Source: an uncultured Collinsella sp.
GTDB taxonomy: Bacteria > Actinomycetota > Coriobacteriia > Coriobacteriales > Coriobacteriaceae
Direction of reading: 5' to 3'
Length of the DNA stretch: 48,239 nucleotides
Assembly: GCA_902478365.1 (NCBI GenBank)
Contig: CABSKX010000009.1
Span: 1-48,239, forward strand
The notes beneath the pieces are model-generated. The model was not told the origin of the DNA. It saw nothing but the letters and a program-made list of their open reading frames with translations, and did not search any database. The translations under genes were made by a program, and so were the position numbers. Below, in pieces: positions 35,295 through 44,530 of this stretch (position 1 is the first letter of the stretch; every line of letters begins with the position of its first letter).

Positions 35295-35318
35295 CCATCT
35301 GCAAGAAAGGCTTATACC

Positions 35319-36200
35319 ATGCAAAACTTGTTAGAACTCAAAGGTGTCTCACGCCGCGTGAGCGACCGTTTTTCGCTGCGTGATGTCACGCTCGCCGTGG
35401 AGCCCGGCCAGATTGTTGGCTTTGTGGGCGCTAACGGTGCCGGCAAGACAACGACCATTCGCGCCGCGCTCGGGCTTATCAAGCTCGATGCCGGCGAGGT
35501 ACGCCTGTTTGGGCAGCGCTGTGGCGCCGACGCGCCCGATGAAACGCAGCGCCATCTACGCTCCCGCGTCGGTCTTGTCCTGGACACGTGCCCCTTCCCC
35601 TCCACGCTCAAGGTGGGCCAGGTCGAGTCGCTCGTAGGCCCGGCGTACCCCACGTGGGACCGCGAAACGTTCGCCGGATTCATCAACCGATTTGGCCTCG
35701 ATCCCAAGACAAAGGTCAAGGACCTCTCCCGCGGCATGGGCATGAAACTGCAGCTTGCCTGTGCACTCAGCCACAATGCCAAGCTGCTCGTTTTGGACGA
35801 AGCCACCGCGGGCCTCGATCCCATGGCACGCGAGGAACTGCTTGATGAGCTGCTTGCCTTTGTCGCCGACGGCCAGCACAGCGTGCTGCTCTCGAGCCAC
35901 ATTACGTCCGACCTCGATCGCACCGCTGATCGCGTCATCTGCATCGATAATGGCGCGATTATTTTTGACCTGCCGCGCGAGGACATTACCGACCGCGCCG
36001 GCATCGCCCACTGTACCCAAGCACAGGCTGCCGAGCTTATGACTTGCGTCGAAGGCGCCCGTGCCGTCCACCACGCCTATAGCGTGGACGTGCTCGTGCC
36101 CAACCGTCGCGAAACGCTCGAGGCCTTTCCCGAGATTCCCTGCGACCGGGCAACCATTGACGACCATCTGCGCCTCATGCTGAAAGGGGCTTCGAAATGA
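35319..36200 (+). CDS. ABC transporter ATP-binding protein, YtrB-like
   Basis: A 293-residue ATPase. The Walker A is GANGAGKTT (about residues 38-46), the signature is LSRGMGMKLQLA, the Walker B is LLVLDEATAGLD, and the switch histidine is in SSHI. The C-terminal portion is variable, as in YtrB/bacitracin-type exporters. It powers the permease encoded next, with which it overlaps in an ATGA junction. ATG 35319 follows GAAAGG. Likely substrates are antimicrobial peptides or lipids, by analogy only. Confidence 0.9.
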   Translation: MQNLLELKGVSRRVSDRFSLRDVTLAVEPGQIVGFVGANGAGKTTTIRAALGLIKLDAGEVRLFGQRCGADAPDETQRHLRSRVGLVLDTCPFPSTLKVGQVESLVGPAYPTWDRETFAGFINRFGLDPKTKVKDLSRGMGMKLQLACALSHNAKLLVLDEATAGLDPMAREELLDELLAFVADGQHSVLLSSHITSDLDRTADRVICIDNGAIIFDLPREDITDRAGIAHCTQAQAAELMTCVEGARAVHHAYSVDVLVPNRRETLEAFPEIPCDRATIDDHLRLMLKGASK

Positions 36201-36895
36201 AACGCGCCTTTATGTCCGAGCTCGCCATCGTTCGCACGCTCATCCCGAGCATCGCGGGCGTCGGCCTGTTCATCTTCGTTGTGCTAACCCTTGCCATCGC
36301 GCCGGATGGCGATTCCGGCATGAGCGCCGGCGCCTGCGCGGTCAGCGCCATGTCACCTATCATGGTCATGACCTCGCTGGCAGGTTTCGACAATCAAAAC
36401 GGATGGGAGCGTTATCGGGCAACGCTGCCTCTCACGCGCAAAGACATTATTTGCGCACGCTACCTGTGCATCGTTGTCTTCTCGGCCATCATGGCCTGCG
36501 CCGCCGTGCTTTTGAACATCATCGCCCTTCCGTTCTTCAACAGCGCGGGCGTGACCTCGACGGGACAGACCGTCTTTGAGATCGCAATAGCCTCGGCAGC
36601 CTCGATGCTCATCTCCCTCATGATGGTGTTTTTGGCACAGCCGTTATTCTTTCGTTTTGGACATATGGAGGCGCTGCGCCTATCCGTTGGCCTGTCTGCC
36701 CTGCTCTGGTGCCTTGCCATTGCCACGTTGAGCTCCTCCAACCCCATCAGCAACTGGCTCATGTCGATTGCCGGGGCGAATCCCGATCCCGCCGTCCTTG
36801 ACTGTCTGTGTGCAGGAACTGCAGTACTGGCGCTCGCACTATGTGTAATCAGCTGCGCTGTCAGCACCAAGGTTTATCGAGCACGCGATCTGTAA
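36197..36895 (+). CDS. ABC-2 type permease, YtrC/D-like
   Basis: A 232-residue membrane protein with about six spans, typical of small ABC-2 permeases. It starts by an ATGA overlap with the ATPase gene. The loop LAGFDNQNGWERYRATLPLTRKDIICARY is the family's conserved cytosolic segment after the second span, which is charged and carries the coupling region. The substrate is unknown. The end is followed by a short terminator-like hairpin at 36905. Confidence 0.78.
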   Translation: MKRAFMSELAIVRTLIPSIAGVGLFIFVVLTLAIAPDGDSGMSAGACAVSAMSPIMVMTSLAGFDNQNGWERYRATLPLTRKDIICARYLCIVVFSAIMACAAVLLNIIALPFFNSAGVTSTGQTVFEIAIASAASMLISLMMVFLAQPLFFRFGHMEALRLSVGLSALLWCLAIATLSSSNPISNWLMSIAGANPDPAVLDCLCAGTAVLALALCVISCAVSTKVYRARDL

Positions 36896-36904
36896 TCGAC
36901 GGCT

Positions 36905-36937
36905 AAAAAAGCTTAGGTGGTACCCCGCTTATTTTTT
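36905..36937 (+). terminator. Terminator of the GntR-ABC operon
   Basis: AAAAAAGC pairs with GCTT(A)TTTTTT across an internal GGT-GGT-ACC loop, ending in a six-T run. It lies 10 nt after the permease stop. The internal GGTGGTACC is reminiscent of T-box sequence but no T-box leader fits here. Confidence 0.6.
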
Positions 36938-37022
36938 CAATGTAACGAGGCGGCATAGCGTCACCACCGCCCTTCACAGCAGGCCGTCTAGTTCTTGGCA
37001 ACCAAAAAGACACCGTCAGCAT

Positions 37023-37208
37023 ATCGAAGGTGAATACTTTTCCGAGAAGTGAACGAGTAAAAACAGTGCCCTGTAGCATCGACATTTTTAAGGACTCAAT
37101 TCCTGCGGTTTTTGTCTAAGAATCCTGCAGTTTTGTTCGAAAAAAGTGTGTATGTTCCAGGGGTCCAGATTTACTCGTTCACTTCGCGGAAAACCATTCA
37201 CCTTCGAT
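37023..37208. repeat. 63-bp inverted repeat around a 60-bp centre
   Basis: The left arm (37023-37085) and the complement of the right arm (37146-37208) share ATCGAAGGTGAAT, then TTTTCCG and GAAGTGAACGAGTAAA, with 3 mismatches in the first 39 bp; the outer 24 bp are weaker. The centre carries a direct repeat of about 14 bp, CCTGCGGTTTTTGT and CCTGCAGTTTTGTT. Together with a TTGTTC-like box near 37132 it fills most of the 450-bp gap 36896-37345. I see no gene in it; short frames in the arms are weakly similar only because the DNA is. Confidence 0.65.
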
Positions 37209-37345
37209 TCGAGCCTTAACCAAATGCCCTCTCGAACTATGGCCCCTGTCTCACCACAGCGATACCAAAGCTTCATGGCGGGGCGGTATCATCGGACGAG
37301 CGCCGTAAATCTGGCGCGGTCGTTCTTTGGGGAGGCATTTCACCC

Positions 37346-38221
37346 GTGTCGTGGGTCGCAGCAGCATTTGTGTCGGCTTTCTTTGCCGGCGTCACATCTG
37401 TCCTGGCCAAATGCGGCATCAAGCAGACCGACTCCGATGTCGCGACGGCCATTCGCACCTGCGTGGTGCTCGTTTTCGCCTGGGCAATGGCGGGCATTTC
37501 TGGATCCATTGGAACCATTGGCAGCATCGAACCCAGATCTTGGCTCTTTCTCGTCCTCTCGGGACTCGCTACCGGCGCTTCGTGGATCTGTTACTTTAAG
37601 GCGCTGGGCATCGGAGACGTCAATAAGGTCGTACCGGTCGACAAGATGAGCACCGTACTCGCCGCACTGATCGCCATCGTGCTTTTTGGCGAGACGAGCA
37701 ACCTTGCGGTTAAGCTCGTGGGAACCGCTGTCATCACCCTCGGCACGTTTTTAATGATCGAGAAGAAGCAGTCTGCCGGACCCGAGCAGCAGCAAGACCG
37801 GACCTGGCTCGCTTACGCCCTCGGCGCTGCCGTGTTCGCGGCGCTCACGTCCATCCTTGCCAAGGTTGGCATCGAAGGCGTCGAGTCAAACCTGGCCACG
37901 GCAATCCGCACCTGCGTGGTACTGGTTATGGCATGGGCGATCGTGGCAGCCAAGGGAAAACTGGATCAGGTCGCGCACGCTGACCGGCGCGAACTCACAT
38001 TTCTCGCAACATCGGGCATCGCGACCGGAGCATCGTGGCTGCTCTATTACTACGCCATCGCCACAGGCCAGGTGAGCGTCGTGGTGCAGATCGACAAACT
38101 ATCGATTGTCGTATCAGTACTATTTGCGCGCCTGACATTCAACGAAAAACTCTCACGACGCAGCGTCATCGGTCTCGCCCTCATCGTACTGGGCACCGCC
38201 GCGCTCGCAGTTTGGAAGTAG
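37346..38221 (+). CDS. EamA/DMT-family transporter with strong internal duplication
   Basis: A 291-residue protein with about ten spans. The two EamA halves (about residues 1-140 and 152-291) are unusually alike. ATAIRTCVVLVFAWAM near residue 33 recurs as ATAIRTCVVLVMAWAI near 184, and LATGASW near 74 recurs as IATGASW near 225. Most DMT proteins have much more diverged halves, so this is either a conserved or a fairly recent duplication. The substrate is unknown. The start is GTG at 37346, 10 nt after GGGGAGG. It is convergent with the EFR1-type gene. Confidence 0.85.
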   Translation: MSWVAAAFVSAFFAGVTSVLAKCGIKQTDSDVATAIRTCVVLVFAWAMAGISGSIGTIGSIEPRSWLFLVLSGLATGASWICYFKALGIGDVNKVVPVDKMSTVLAALIAIVLFGETSNLAVKLVGTAVITLGTFLMIEKKQSAGPEQQQDRTWLAYALGAAVFAALTSILAKVGIEGVESNLATAIRTCVVLVMAWAIVAAKGKLDQVAHADRRELTFLATSGIATGASWLLYYYAIATGQVSVVVQIDKLSIVVSVLFARLTFNEKLSRRSVIGLALIVLGTAALAVWK

Positions 38222-38236
38222 CGCGGCCAGCAGCCG

Positions 38237-39028
38237 CTACATCCTCACACCTGGCTTGGGATGCCTGTACTGACCGTGGGATGCCGTGCGCTTACCGTGC
38301 GAGATGGCAAATTTGGGACAACAGTGCAGGCAACGAAGGCAGGCTGCGCACTCCGGCTTTGTCCAGACGGGAAGGCCGTCGCGCATCTCAATCGCCGCCA
38401 TGGGGCAGCGCTTGGCACACAGGCCGCAGCCGATGCAGCGATCGGCATCGACGGCAAACTTGCTCGTCTGTTGCATGCGCGGCAGCCCAATTGCGTGATA
38501 CGCGCACGATGCAAACAGAGGCACGCGATGGCGCATCATGTTGCCCGTGCGGCGTGCCCGCACCGCCTCGATCACGGCATCAATCTGCGCCTCGGCAGCT
38601 CTATTGATACCCTCAACCTTTTGAGGGTCAGACAGGTCGAAAACAGGCGTCCAGGTATCGGGCATCTTGACGCTCATCGCCGCATCTAACTCGAGCCCAC
38701 GCTCGTGTAGCAGATCGCGGGCGAACTTGGCCGATTGCCCGGTCGTCGAACCATATGTCGAGACATAGAACGTATAGGGGCGCTCGCCGCCCTTTGTGCC
38801 GGCAGCAACCGATAGGTCGACAGTCTTCAAAAACTCGATCATTGGCGTCGGCAAGCCCCAGGCGTATACCGGGGCGACAAACCCCAGCCGACAGGGGCCT
38901 TCCATCACAGCAAGGTGAAGGATCTCGGCATCAAAGCGCTCAATCGACATAACTTTGTCGCTTGTCGCCGCTGCAATGCGACGCGCCACATGCTCGCTGT
39001 TCCCTGTCGCGCTAAAGTACAGGATCAT
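38237..39028 (-). CDS. EFR1-family ferredoxin-flavodoxin fusion protein
   Basis: A 263-residue protein with an N-terminal flavodoxin domain (FSATGNSE at about residues 5-12 for FMN) and a C-terminal domain with two 4Fe-4S motifs, CIGCGLCAKRCP (198-209) and CAACLRCLHCCP (227-238). This is the EFR1 arrangement of anaerobe electron carriers. It works in the cytoplasm; the partner enzymes are unknown. I chose ATG at 39028, 35 nt after the ClC stop on the same strand; the frame extends upstream into the ClC gene without similarity. Confidence 0.85.
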   Translation of the reverse strand: MILYFSATGNSEHVARRIAAATSDKVMSIERFDAEILHLAVMEGPCRLGFVAPVYAWGLPTPMIEFLKTVDLSVAAGTKGGERPYTFYVSTYGSTTGQSAKFARDLLHERGLELDAAMSVKMPDTWTPVFDLSDPQKVEGINRAAEAQIDAVIEAVRARRTGNMMRHRVPLFASCAYHAIGLPRMQQTSKFAVDADRCIGCGLCAKRCPMAAIEMRDGLPVWTKPECAACLRCLHCCPKFAISHGKRTASHGQYRHPKPGVRM

Positions 39029-39063
39029 CTCGTACCCCTGGAATTGACTCGTGAAAAACCACG

Positions 39064-40368
39064 CTACTTGCGCAGCGGCTTGGGCAGCGGAATGCCGGCG
39101 GCGATAACGGCAGCGATGATCATGCAGACGATACCCTTGAGTGGGAAGCACATGAGCAGCAGGCCCACGACCATGACCGGCTGACGCATGACGGCGCCCA
39201 TCGTCGATGCCGTGCAGACGGCGACGCAAAAGACCGGATCTGCGCCGGTGAGGATGGCAAGGCCGTAGCCCAGGCTCACACCCGAGAAGATAACCGGGAA
39301 GAAGTGGCCGCCACGCCAACCAAGGTTGATGAGGGCGGGCGTCAGCATGGCCTTAACAAGACCGGTCGCGATAAGCACGCCAGCGGGAATGGTCAGGTAG
39401 GTTTCCATGAGCACGTCGGCCTGGGTCTCGCCGGCAAACATGGTGTAGGGCAGGACCGTGCCGCAGATGGCGAGCGCCAGACCGGCCAGCATGGCTTTGA
39501 CGACAGGGCGCGCCCCTATTGCATGGGCAAGCGCTTCGCTCGCATGCTCAGAGACAAAGAACAGCCAACTGCATACGGTGCCGACCAGCGCCAGCGGAAT
39601 GAGCCAAACAAGTTCCAGGTTGCCTACCTCGGCAGCCTCGAACCTGGGCATGCCCATGCCACCGCCCACAAGCTGGCCAAGCAGCAGGTAGGTGCCCAGA
39701 CCGCCGGCAATCGCAATGCCGTAGACCACCATCTTTTGCGCCTTGGGCAGCTTGATGGTGATCTCGCCGGACACGGACTCATCGTCGGCGTCTTCGCCCT
39801 GGCCGTCAGTACTTCCGGCAAGCGGCGCCACAAAGCCAAAGACGGGCGCGGTAAAGAGTGCCGTCAGGGCAGCCTGGGTGCCCAGCAGCGTGAGCTCCCT
39901 AAACTCGGCGCCAAAGCGACGCATGCGATCGCCGACCCAGCTGCACAGACCCGCGATGACGCCGGTCAGGCCGGCCTCCGGTCCAATGCTGCCGCCAAAC
40001 AGCAGCGGCAGCAATGCCGCGAGCGAAAGCTTGCCCAGATTGTCGTACGGGTAGCGTCCATCGCGCTTTACCTTGGCCATCACCTGGTTGAGGCCATCGG
40101 TCTTGGTGCCCGTCGTCTTTTCGTACAGACCGATCAGCAGGCCGCCCAGCAGGCAGACGAAAAACGGGTATGGCAGAAAGCCAAACGGGCCGCTGGCAAG
40201 CTCGGGCGAAGCGACGCCCAGCGCGTGTGGAATCTCGGTCCATAGATAGTCGATGCCGTGCTCCATCGCAAAGAAGAACAGCCAGACTGCGGCACCTGCG
40301 AACGCACCGGTCACGGCAACGCTAACTAAAAACAGCGCGCGGTTTGTGGGTTTGGCAAGGTTATCCAT
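39064..40368 (-). CDS. ClC-family chloride channel/antiporter
   Basis: A 434-residue membrane protein with about 10-12 helices of the ClC fold. The ion-path motifs are GSIGPE (the GxxGPE external glutamate) and GWRGGHFFP (the GGxFxP element). It may exchange chloride or fluoride for protons; the distinction cannot be made reliably from sequence. The start is ATG at 40368 after GGAGG. No fluoride riboswitch is recognised in the 125-bp leader. It lies between the LOG gene and the EFR1-type gene, all on the minus strand. Confidence 0.85.
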   Translation of the reverse strand: MDNLAKPTNRALFLVSVAVTGAFAGAAVWLFFFAMEHGIDYLWTEIPHALGVASPELASGPFGFLPYPFFVCLLGGLLIGLYEKTTGTKTDGLNQVMAKVKRDGRYPYDNLGKLSLAALLPLLFGGSIGPEAGLTGVIAGLCSWVGDRMRRFGAEFRELTLLGTQAALTALFTAPVFGFVAPLAGSTDGQGEDADDESVSGEITIKLPKAQKMVVYGIAIAGGLGTYLLLGQLVGGGMGMPRFEAAEVGNLELVWLIPLALVGTVCSWLFFVSEHASEALAHAIGARPVVKAMLAGLALAICGTVLPYTMFAGETQADVLMETYLTIPAGVLIATGLVKAMLTPALINLGWRGGHFFPVIFSGVSLGYGLAILTGADPVFCVAVCTASTMGAVMRQPVMVVGLLLMCFPLKGIVCMIIAAVIAAGIPLPKPLRK

Positions 40369-40493
40369 CGGGTCCTCCCGCGGTCAAAGTCGACATAGAT
40401 ACGTTTTATTGTAGAGCGAGTGTGGCCCAGACAAGCCAACCGTCTGCGCCGCAAACGGCACCATTGGGAGCCATAGTGGGGCAGGCTCAAGGC

Positions 40494-41027
40494 TTATCCG
40501 TTGATAATCGAGGCAATCTCGCGCAAATCGTCGGCAAAGTAGATGCCGTGCTGGCGCTTCAGGCTCGAAAGCCCCTTATCAATCATGTGCCCGAGCAGCG
40601 CCTTGAGGTCGTTGTAGTAACCGTTCAGGTTGTACAAAATGCACGGCGCATCGAGATGCCCCAACGACACCGCGGACATGACCTCGGCAATCTCCTCGAG
40701 CGTGCCCGTCCCACCGGGAAAGGCGATGAACGCATCGCCGAGCTCAATCATCTTGACCTTGCGCTCCGCCATATCGCTCGTCACGATGAGGTCGTCGATA
40801 CCGTCATGTTGAAACTCGGCCTCGATAAAAAAGCTCGGCTCAACACCCGTCACGCGTCCACCCGCCTCGAGTACGCTATCGGCAAGCGCACCCATCAGGC
40901 CCGACTTGGAGCCGCCGTATACCAGCGCGTGGCCGTTGGAGCCAATCCACGTGCCGAGCTCTCGCACTGCAGGCAGAAACGCCGGGTCATTGCCAGCGTT
41001 GGCACCCAGGTACACGGTGATGTTCAT
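40494..41027 (-). CDS. LOG-family cytokinin-riboside-phosphate phosphoribohydrolase-like protein
   Basis: A 177-residue LOG-family protein. It has YGGSKSGLMGALAD at about residues 38-51 and the hallmark PGGTGTLEE near residue 105, which forms the nucleotide/ribose site. In plants and some bacteria such proteins release the base from a nucleoside monophosphate; here the physiological substrate is unknown. The start is ATG at 41027. It follows the potassium-channel gene after 33 nt, so they may be cotranscribed. Confidence 0.88.
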   Translation of the reverse strand: MNITVYLGANAGNDPAFLPAVRELGTWIGSNGHALVYGGSKSGLMGALADSVLEAGGRVTGVEPSFFIEAEFQHDGIDDLIVTSDMAERKVKMIELGDAFIAFPGGTGTLEEIAEVMSAVSLGHLDAPCILYNLNGYYNDLKALLGHMIDKGLSSLKRQHGIYFADDLREIASIING

Positions 41028-41060
41028 ATTTGCCCCCTGTTGTGGCGCACGACGTTCGTC

Positions 41061-41486
41061 TTAGCGCTGGCGTCGACGATACTCGCGCACGCGACGCGAA
41101 AGATCGGCAAGCTCGTCGCGATCGAGCTCTTCCAAATGCTCCAGATCATTCATAAAGCGCGCCATGGTGTCCTTTTGACGCATCTTGATAAGCGTATTGC
41201 AGTAGTTCACCGCCACGCCCGTGAGCATGGCGATGTAGAAGATGCTGATGACGCTCAGAATGACGGTAATGGCGCGGGCAACCGGTGTCTCGGCCGGGAT
41301 GTCGCCAAAGCCGATGGTCGAGACCGTCTCAAAGCTAAACCACAGGCCATCGCCAAACGTGAGGGTCGTGGGCTCGGACAGCCAAACGGCCGTCGAGCAC
41401 AGCAGATAGAAGACGAGGAACAGCTCCGTAATGCGCACGAAGCCTGCCTGGCGCAACACGTCAGCAAGCGTCTTGAGCTTTTTCAT
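41061..41486 (-). CDS. Two-span potassium channel protein
   Basis: A 141-residue protein with two membrane spans (about residues 21-37 and 69-93) around a pore loop with the selectivity filter TIGFGD, a variant of TVGYGD. It lacks the cytosolic RCK domain and ends in a charged coil-like tail (DLEHLEELDRDELADL). It should form a tetrameric K+ channel. ATG 41486 follows AAGGGG; the frame upstream to 41537 adds a short basic leader with no better site. It diverges from the hybrid kinase at 41686. Confidence 0.82.
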   Translation of the reverse strand: MKKLKTLADVLRQAGFVRITELFLVFYLLCSTAVWLSEPTTLTFGDGLWFSFETVSTIGFGDIPAETPVARAITVILSVISIFYIAMLTGVAVNYCNTLIKMRQKDTMARFMNDLEHLEELDRDELADLSRRVREYRRRQR

Positions 41487-41539
41487 CGCGACCCCTTTTC
41501 CCAGACGCCCAATCACGTTCGCTCGGTATTGTCCCACAA

Positions 41540-41597
41540 CCGGCAGCTAGGGACGTTCCTTTTGTGCCGGCAGAAAGGGACTGTCCCCAGCTGCCGG
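41540..41597. repeat. Hairpin repeat with GGGACGTTC and GGGACTGTCC cores (site F)
   Basis: CCGGCAGCTAGGGA pairs with TCCCCAGCTGCCGG (13 of 14). The loop holds CGTTCCTTTTGTGCCGGCAGAAAGGGACTG, so both core types of the family occur in one element. Another CCGGCAGCTG lies at 41621. It is in the divergent gap between the channel gene and the kinase gene. Confidence 0.65.
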
Positions 41598-41685
41598 GCG
41601 GAACCGTTTAGCGGTGCTGCCCGGCAGCTGGGCAGGCTGAGCTGGTATCCTTATGCGGTAATGTCTCGATTCGTTAGGATTGCAT

Positions 41686-44490
41686 GTGAGAGCTGCCACT
41701 GTCCTTCGTTCAGTTATATGTCGCACCCTGGCCGCCGCGCTTACCGCGCTCGCCGTACTGAGCGCCGTCGCGCCCGCCCCTGCCTTTGCCGCCGACTCCG
41801 ATCAGCAGGTCAAAACGGTCCGCGTCGGCTGGCTCGTCAACAACGAGGGCTTCCAGGACGGCACCCCCGGCGAGCGTCTCTCGGGATGGGGTTACGAGTA
41901 CCTCCAGACCCTGTCGTACTACACGCCCGGCTGGCGGTACGAATACGTCTCCGGCACCTTCACCGAGCTTATGGACATGCTCGAGGCAGGCGAAATCGAC
42001 CTTATGCCTAACATCTCCTACTCCGAGGAACGCGCCCAAAAGCTGCTCTTTTCCTCGAACCCCGAGGGCACCGAGCGCTACTACATCTACGCCAAGCCCG
42101 ATCGCGACGATCTGGCCAAGGGCGACCCCCAAGCGCTCCAAGGCCTTACCATCGGCTACAACCCCGACGTTATGCAAACCTTTGTTGGCCGGCAGTGGCT
42201 CGCCAACGAAGGCATTACCTGCACCTATAAAGAAATCGACACTGGCGGCGCCCTCTTTGACGCGCTCGCAAACGACGAAGTCGATGCCGTCATCATGAAC
42301 GACACCATTTCGTCGCCCGATGCGTCGCCCATGTTCTACGTTGGTTCGAGCGACTACTACTTTGCCGTCCCCAAAAGCCGCCCCGACCTAATGGACGACA
42401 TCAATGCCGCCATGTCGGCAATCGCCCGCGTCAACCCACGCTATATCGACGAAGTCAAATCTAACTACTCGGTCAAAAACAGCGGTTCATCATCGCTCAA
42501 CGGCCCCGAACGTTCCTGGCTCAAAGCAAATGGCAACACCATCACGCTCGGCTACATTACGGGCAAACTCCCCTACTGCAACGAGGACGAAGACGGCGAA
42601 ATGGAAGGCTCGCTCGCATCGCTTGCGACGACGCTGCACGATAAATTTGGCATTACGGTCAAAACCGTCGCCTTTGATAGCTACAAGATGATGTCAAAGG
42701 CCCTGTCAAAGGAAAGCATAGACGTTGCGCTGCCGGTATACCGAGATTACTGGTTTGCCGAGCAAACAGGCGTTGTGCAGTCGATATCGTTGGGGACCAT
42801 ATCCCTCACCGCCATCCATACCGGCAGCAACCTGAACAAAGACCTTCAGAACATCGCCTGTACCAAATCATCGTTTGTCAACAAAAATGCACTTGAAAGC
42901 CTGTTTCCCACAGCGACCGTAACCGAATACCAATCCGACGATGAAGCGTTCGACGCCCTCAGAAAGGGAACGGCGCACTGCATCGTCGCTCCCAGTTCAC
43001 GCGTAAAAACCATCGGTGACCGTTACGATCTCGAGGACTGCGAGACGACCGAGCTCCCTGACACCTGTGAGCTCTCGTGCTGGATTTCGCGCGGAAAACC
43101 CGAGCTGTTGGGAATCATCAACAAGGGCATCATCAATGCCGGAGAATCGCTCTCCGCAAGCAATTTCTCCTCCACGTCGTACACGGCCCAGGAATCCAAC
43201 ACGCTTCAATTCCTTTATCGCAACCGCACCGCCATTGCAGCTACCCTCATCGGTATGTTGTCGGTCGGCATCGTCCTGCTCATCTGGGCGCTCGTGCGCG
43301 CTCGAACCGAGCGCAAAAAAGCCGATGCTGCCAACGCCGCTAAGACGGCATTCCTCACGCGCATGAGCCACGACATCCGTACGCCGCTCAACGGTATCCT
43401 GGGCCTTATCGAGATCGAGGAATTGAAGGAAGGCGATATGCAAGTCGCCCGCGAGAGCCGTGCCAAGGTGCGCGTTGCCGCCAATCACCTGCTCTCGCTG
43501 ATCAACGACATCCTCGAGATGGGCAAAATCGAAGACCGCAAGCTAACACTGGAGCATGCGCCTTTTAACCTCAAAGAGCTCTGTGACGATACGCTGGTGC
43601 TGTGCAAGCTCCGCGCGTCCAGTAACGGCATCACAATGCAGGACAATAGTCTGCCGTACGCCACGGGGCCATACATGATCGGCAGTCCCACCCATATCCG
43701 ACAGATCATGATCAACCTGTTAGACAACAGCATTAAGTACAACAAGCACGGCGGCTCCGTCACCTTTAGTTCAAAGACCAAGTCACTCGATAACGGGCGC
43801 GCGCTCTTTTGCTTTAGCGTTTCGGATACCGGCATTGGCATGGCTCCCGAGTTTTTAAAGCATATCTATGAGCCGTTTGCCCAAGAAGGTGACGATGCGC
43901 GCAGCAAGTTCCAAGGAACCGGCATGGGCATGCCAATCGTCAAGTCGCTTATTGAACTGATGGGCGGCACCATCGAAGTCACCAGCGAACTCCATGTGGG
44001 CACCACGTTCTACGTGGAAATTCCGCTCGATATCGACAAGAACCCCCGGGCGCGGGCGAATACGGTCGAGAGGGCGCTCGACTGCTCACTCGCCGACATG
44101 AACGTGCTGCTCGCCGAAGACAACGAATTGAATGCCGAGATTGCCCAGACGCTGCTAGAATCCGAGGGCGTCGTGGTCACCCGCGCCGTCAACGGCAACG
44201 AAGTCGTCGATCTGTACCTGTCTCATCCCGCCGGCAGCTTCGATGCGATCCTGATGGACATTATGATGCCGGACATGGACGGTTACGAGGCAACCCGCGC
44301 GATTCGCCTGAGCGAGAAGGTCGATGCAGCCGATATCCCCATCATCGCGCTCACCGCCAATGCCTTTGCCGAGGACGCCAAGGCAGCACACGACGCCGGC
44401 ATGAACGCCCATCTGTCCAAACCGCTCGACTTTAACAAGCTCAAAAACATACTCGCCCGCATCAAGAAAAACGGAGCTGTTTCGCTATAG
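41686..44490 (+). CDS. EvgS/BvgS-like hybrid histidine kinase with two periplasmic SBP domains
   Basis: A 934-residue kinase. A signal peptide (to about residue 37) leads to two family-3 solute-binding domains (about 40-270 and 285-500), then one membrane span near 515. The HisKA domain has MSHDIRTPLNG near 558, with the phosphorylated His; the ATPase domain has DNSIKYNKHGG, DTGIGM and GTGMGMPI. A C-terminal receiver (about 803-930) has DIMMPDMDG. No Hpt domain is present. Ligand sensing by the SBP domains is inferred. The start is GTG at 41686, preferred over TTG at 41680 because TAGGA is correctly spaced. No DNA-binding response regulator is nearby. Confidence 0.88.
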   Translation: MRAATVLRSVICRTLAAALTALAVLSAVAPAPAFAADSDQQVKTVRVGWLVNNEGFQDGTPGERLSGWGYEYLQTLSYYTPGWRYEYVSGTFTELMDMLEAGEIDLMPNISYSEERAQKLLFSSNPEGTERYYIYAKPDRDDLAKGDPQALQGLTIGYNPDVMQTFVGRQWLANEGITCTYKEIDTGGALFDALANDEVDAVIMNDTISSPDASPMFYVGSSDYYFAVPKSRPDLMDDINAAMSAIARVNPRYIDEVKSNYSVKNSGSSSLNGPERSWLKANGNTITLGYITGKLPYCNEDEDGEMEGSLASLATTLHDKFGITVKTVAFDSYKMMSKALSKESIDVALPVYRDYWFAEQTGVVQSISLGTISLTAIHTGSNLNKDLQNIACTKSSFVNKNALESLFPTATVTEYQSDDEAFDALRKGTAHCIVAPSSRVKTIGDRYDLEDCETTELPDTCELSCWISRGKPELLGIINKGIINAGESLSASNFSSTSYTAQESNTLQFLYRNRTAIAATLIGMLSVGIVLLIWALVRARTERKKADAANAAKTAFLTRMSHDIRTPLNGILGLIEIEELKEGDMQVARESRAKVRVAANHLLSLINDILEMGKIEDRKLTLEHAPFNLKELCDDTLVLCKLRASSNGITMQDNSLPYATGPYMIGSPTHIRQIMINLLDNSIKYNKHGGSVTFSSKTKSLDNGRALFCFSVSDTGIGMAPEFLKHIYEPFAQEGDDARSKFQGTGMGMPIVKSLIELMGGTIEVTSELHVGTTFYVEIPLDIDKNPRARANTVERALDCSLADMNVLLAEDNELNAEIAQTLLESEGVVVTRAVNGNEVVDLYLSHPAGSFDAILMDIMMPDMDGYEATRAIRLSEKVDAADIPIIALTANAFAEDAKAAHDAGMNAHLSKPLDFNKLKNILARIKKNGAVSL

Positions 44491-44530
44491 TTTGTGCTCA
44501 ACAACCATACGCAGCAGAAAGGAAGCCACA

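Noticed and set aside
36905..36937. T-box-like sequence GGTGGTACC
   Set aside because: A T-box leader needs a specifier loop and stem I upstream, but the upstream DNA is the permease coding region. The hairpin with its T run fits a plain terminator.
37023..37208. Two short homologous coding frames in the repeat arms
   Set aside because: The mismatches between the arms are not biased to third codon positions and there is no ribosome site, so the similarity is at the DNA level.
40369..40493. Possible fluoride riboswitch before the ClC gene
   Set aside because: The 125-bp leader lacks the conserved GGxGAUG and pairing pattern of the crcB aptamer. Only a weak hairpin is visible.
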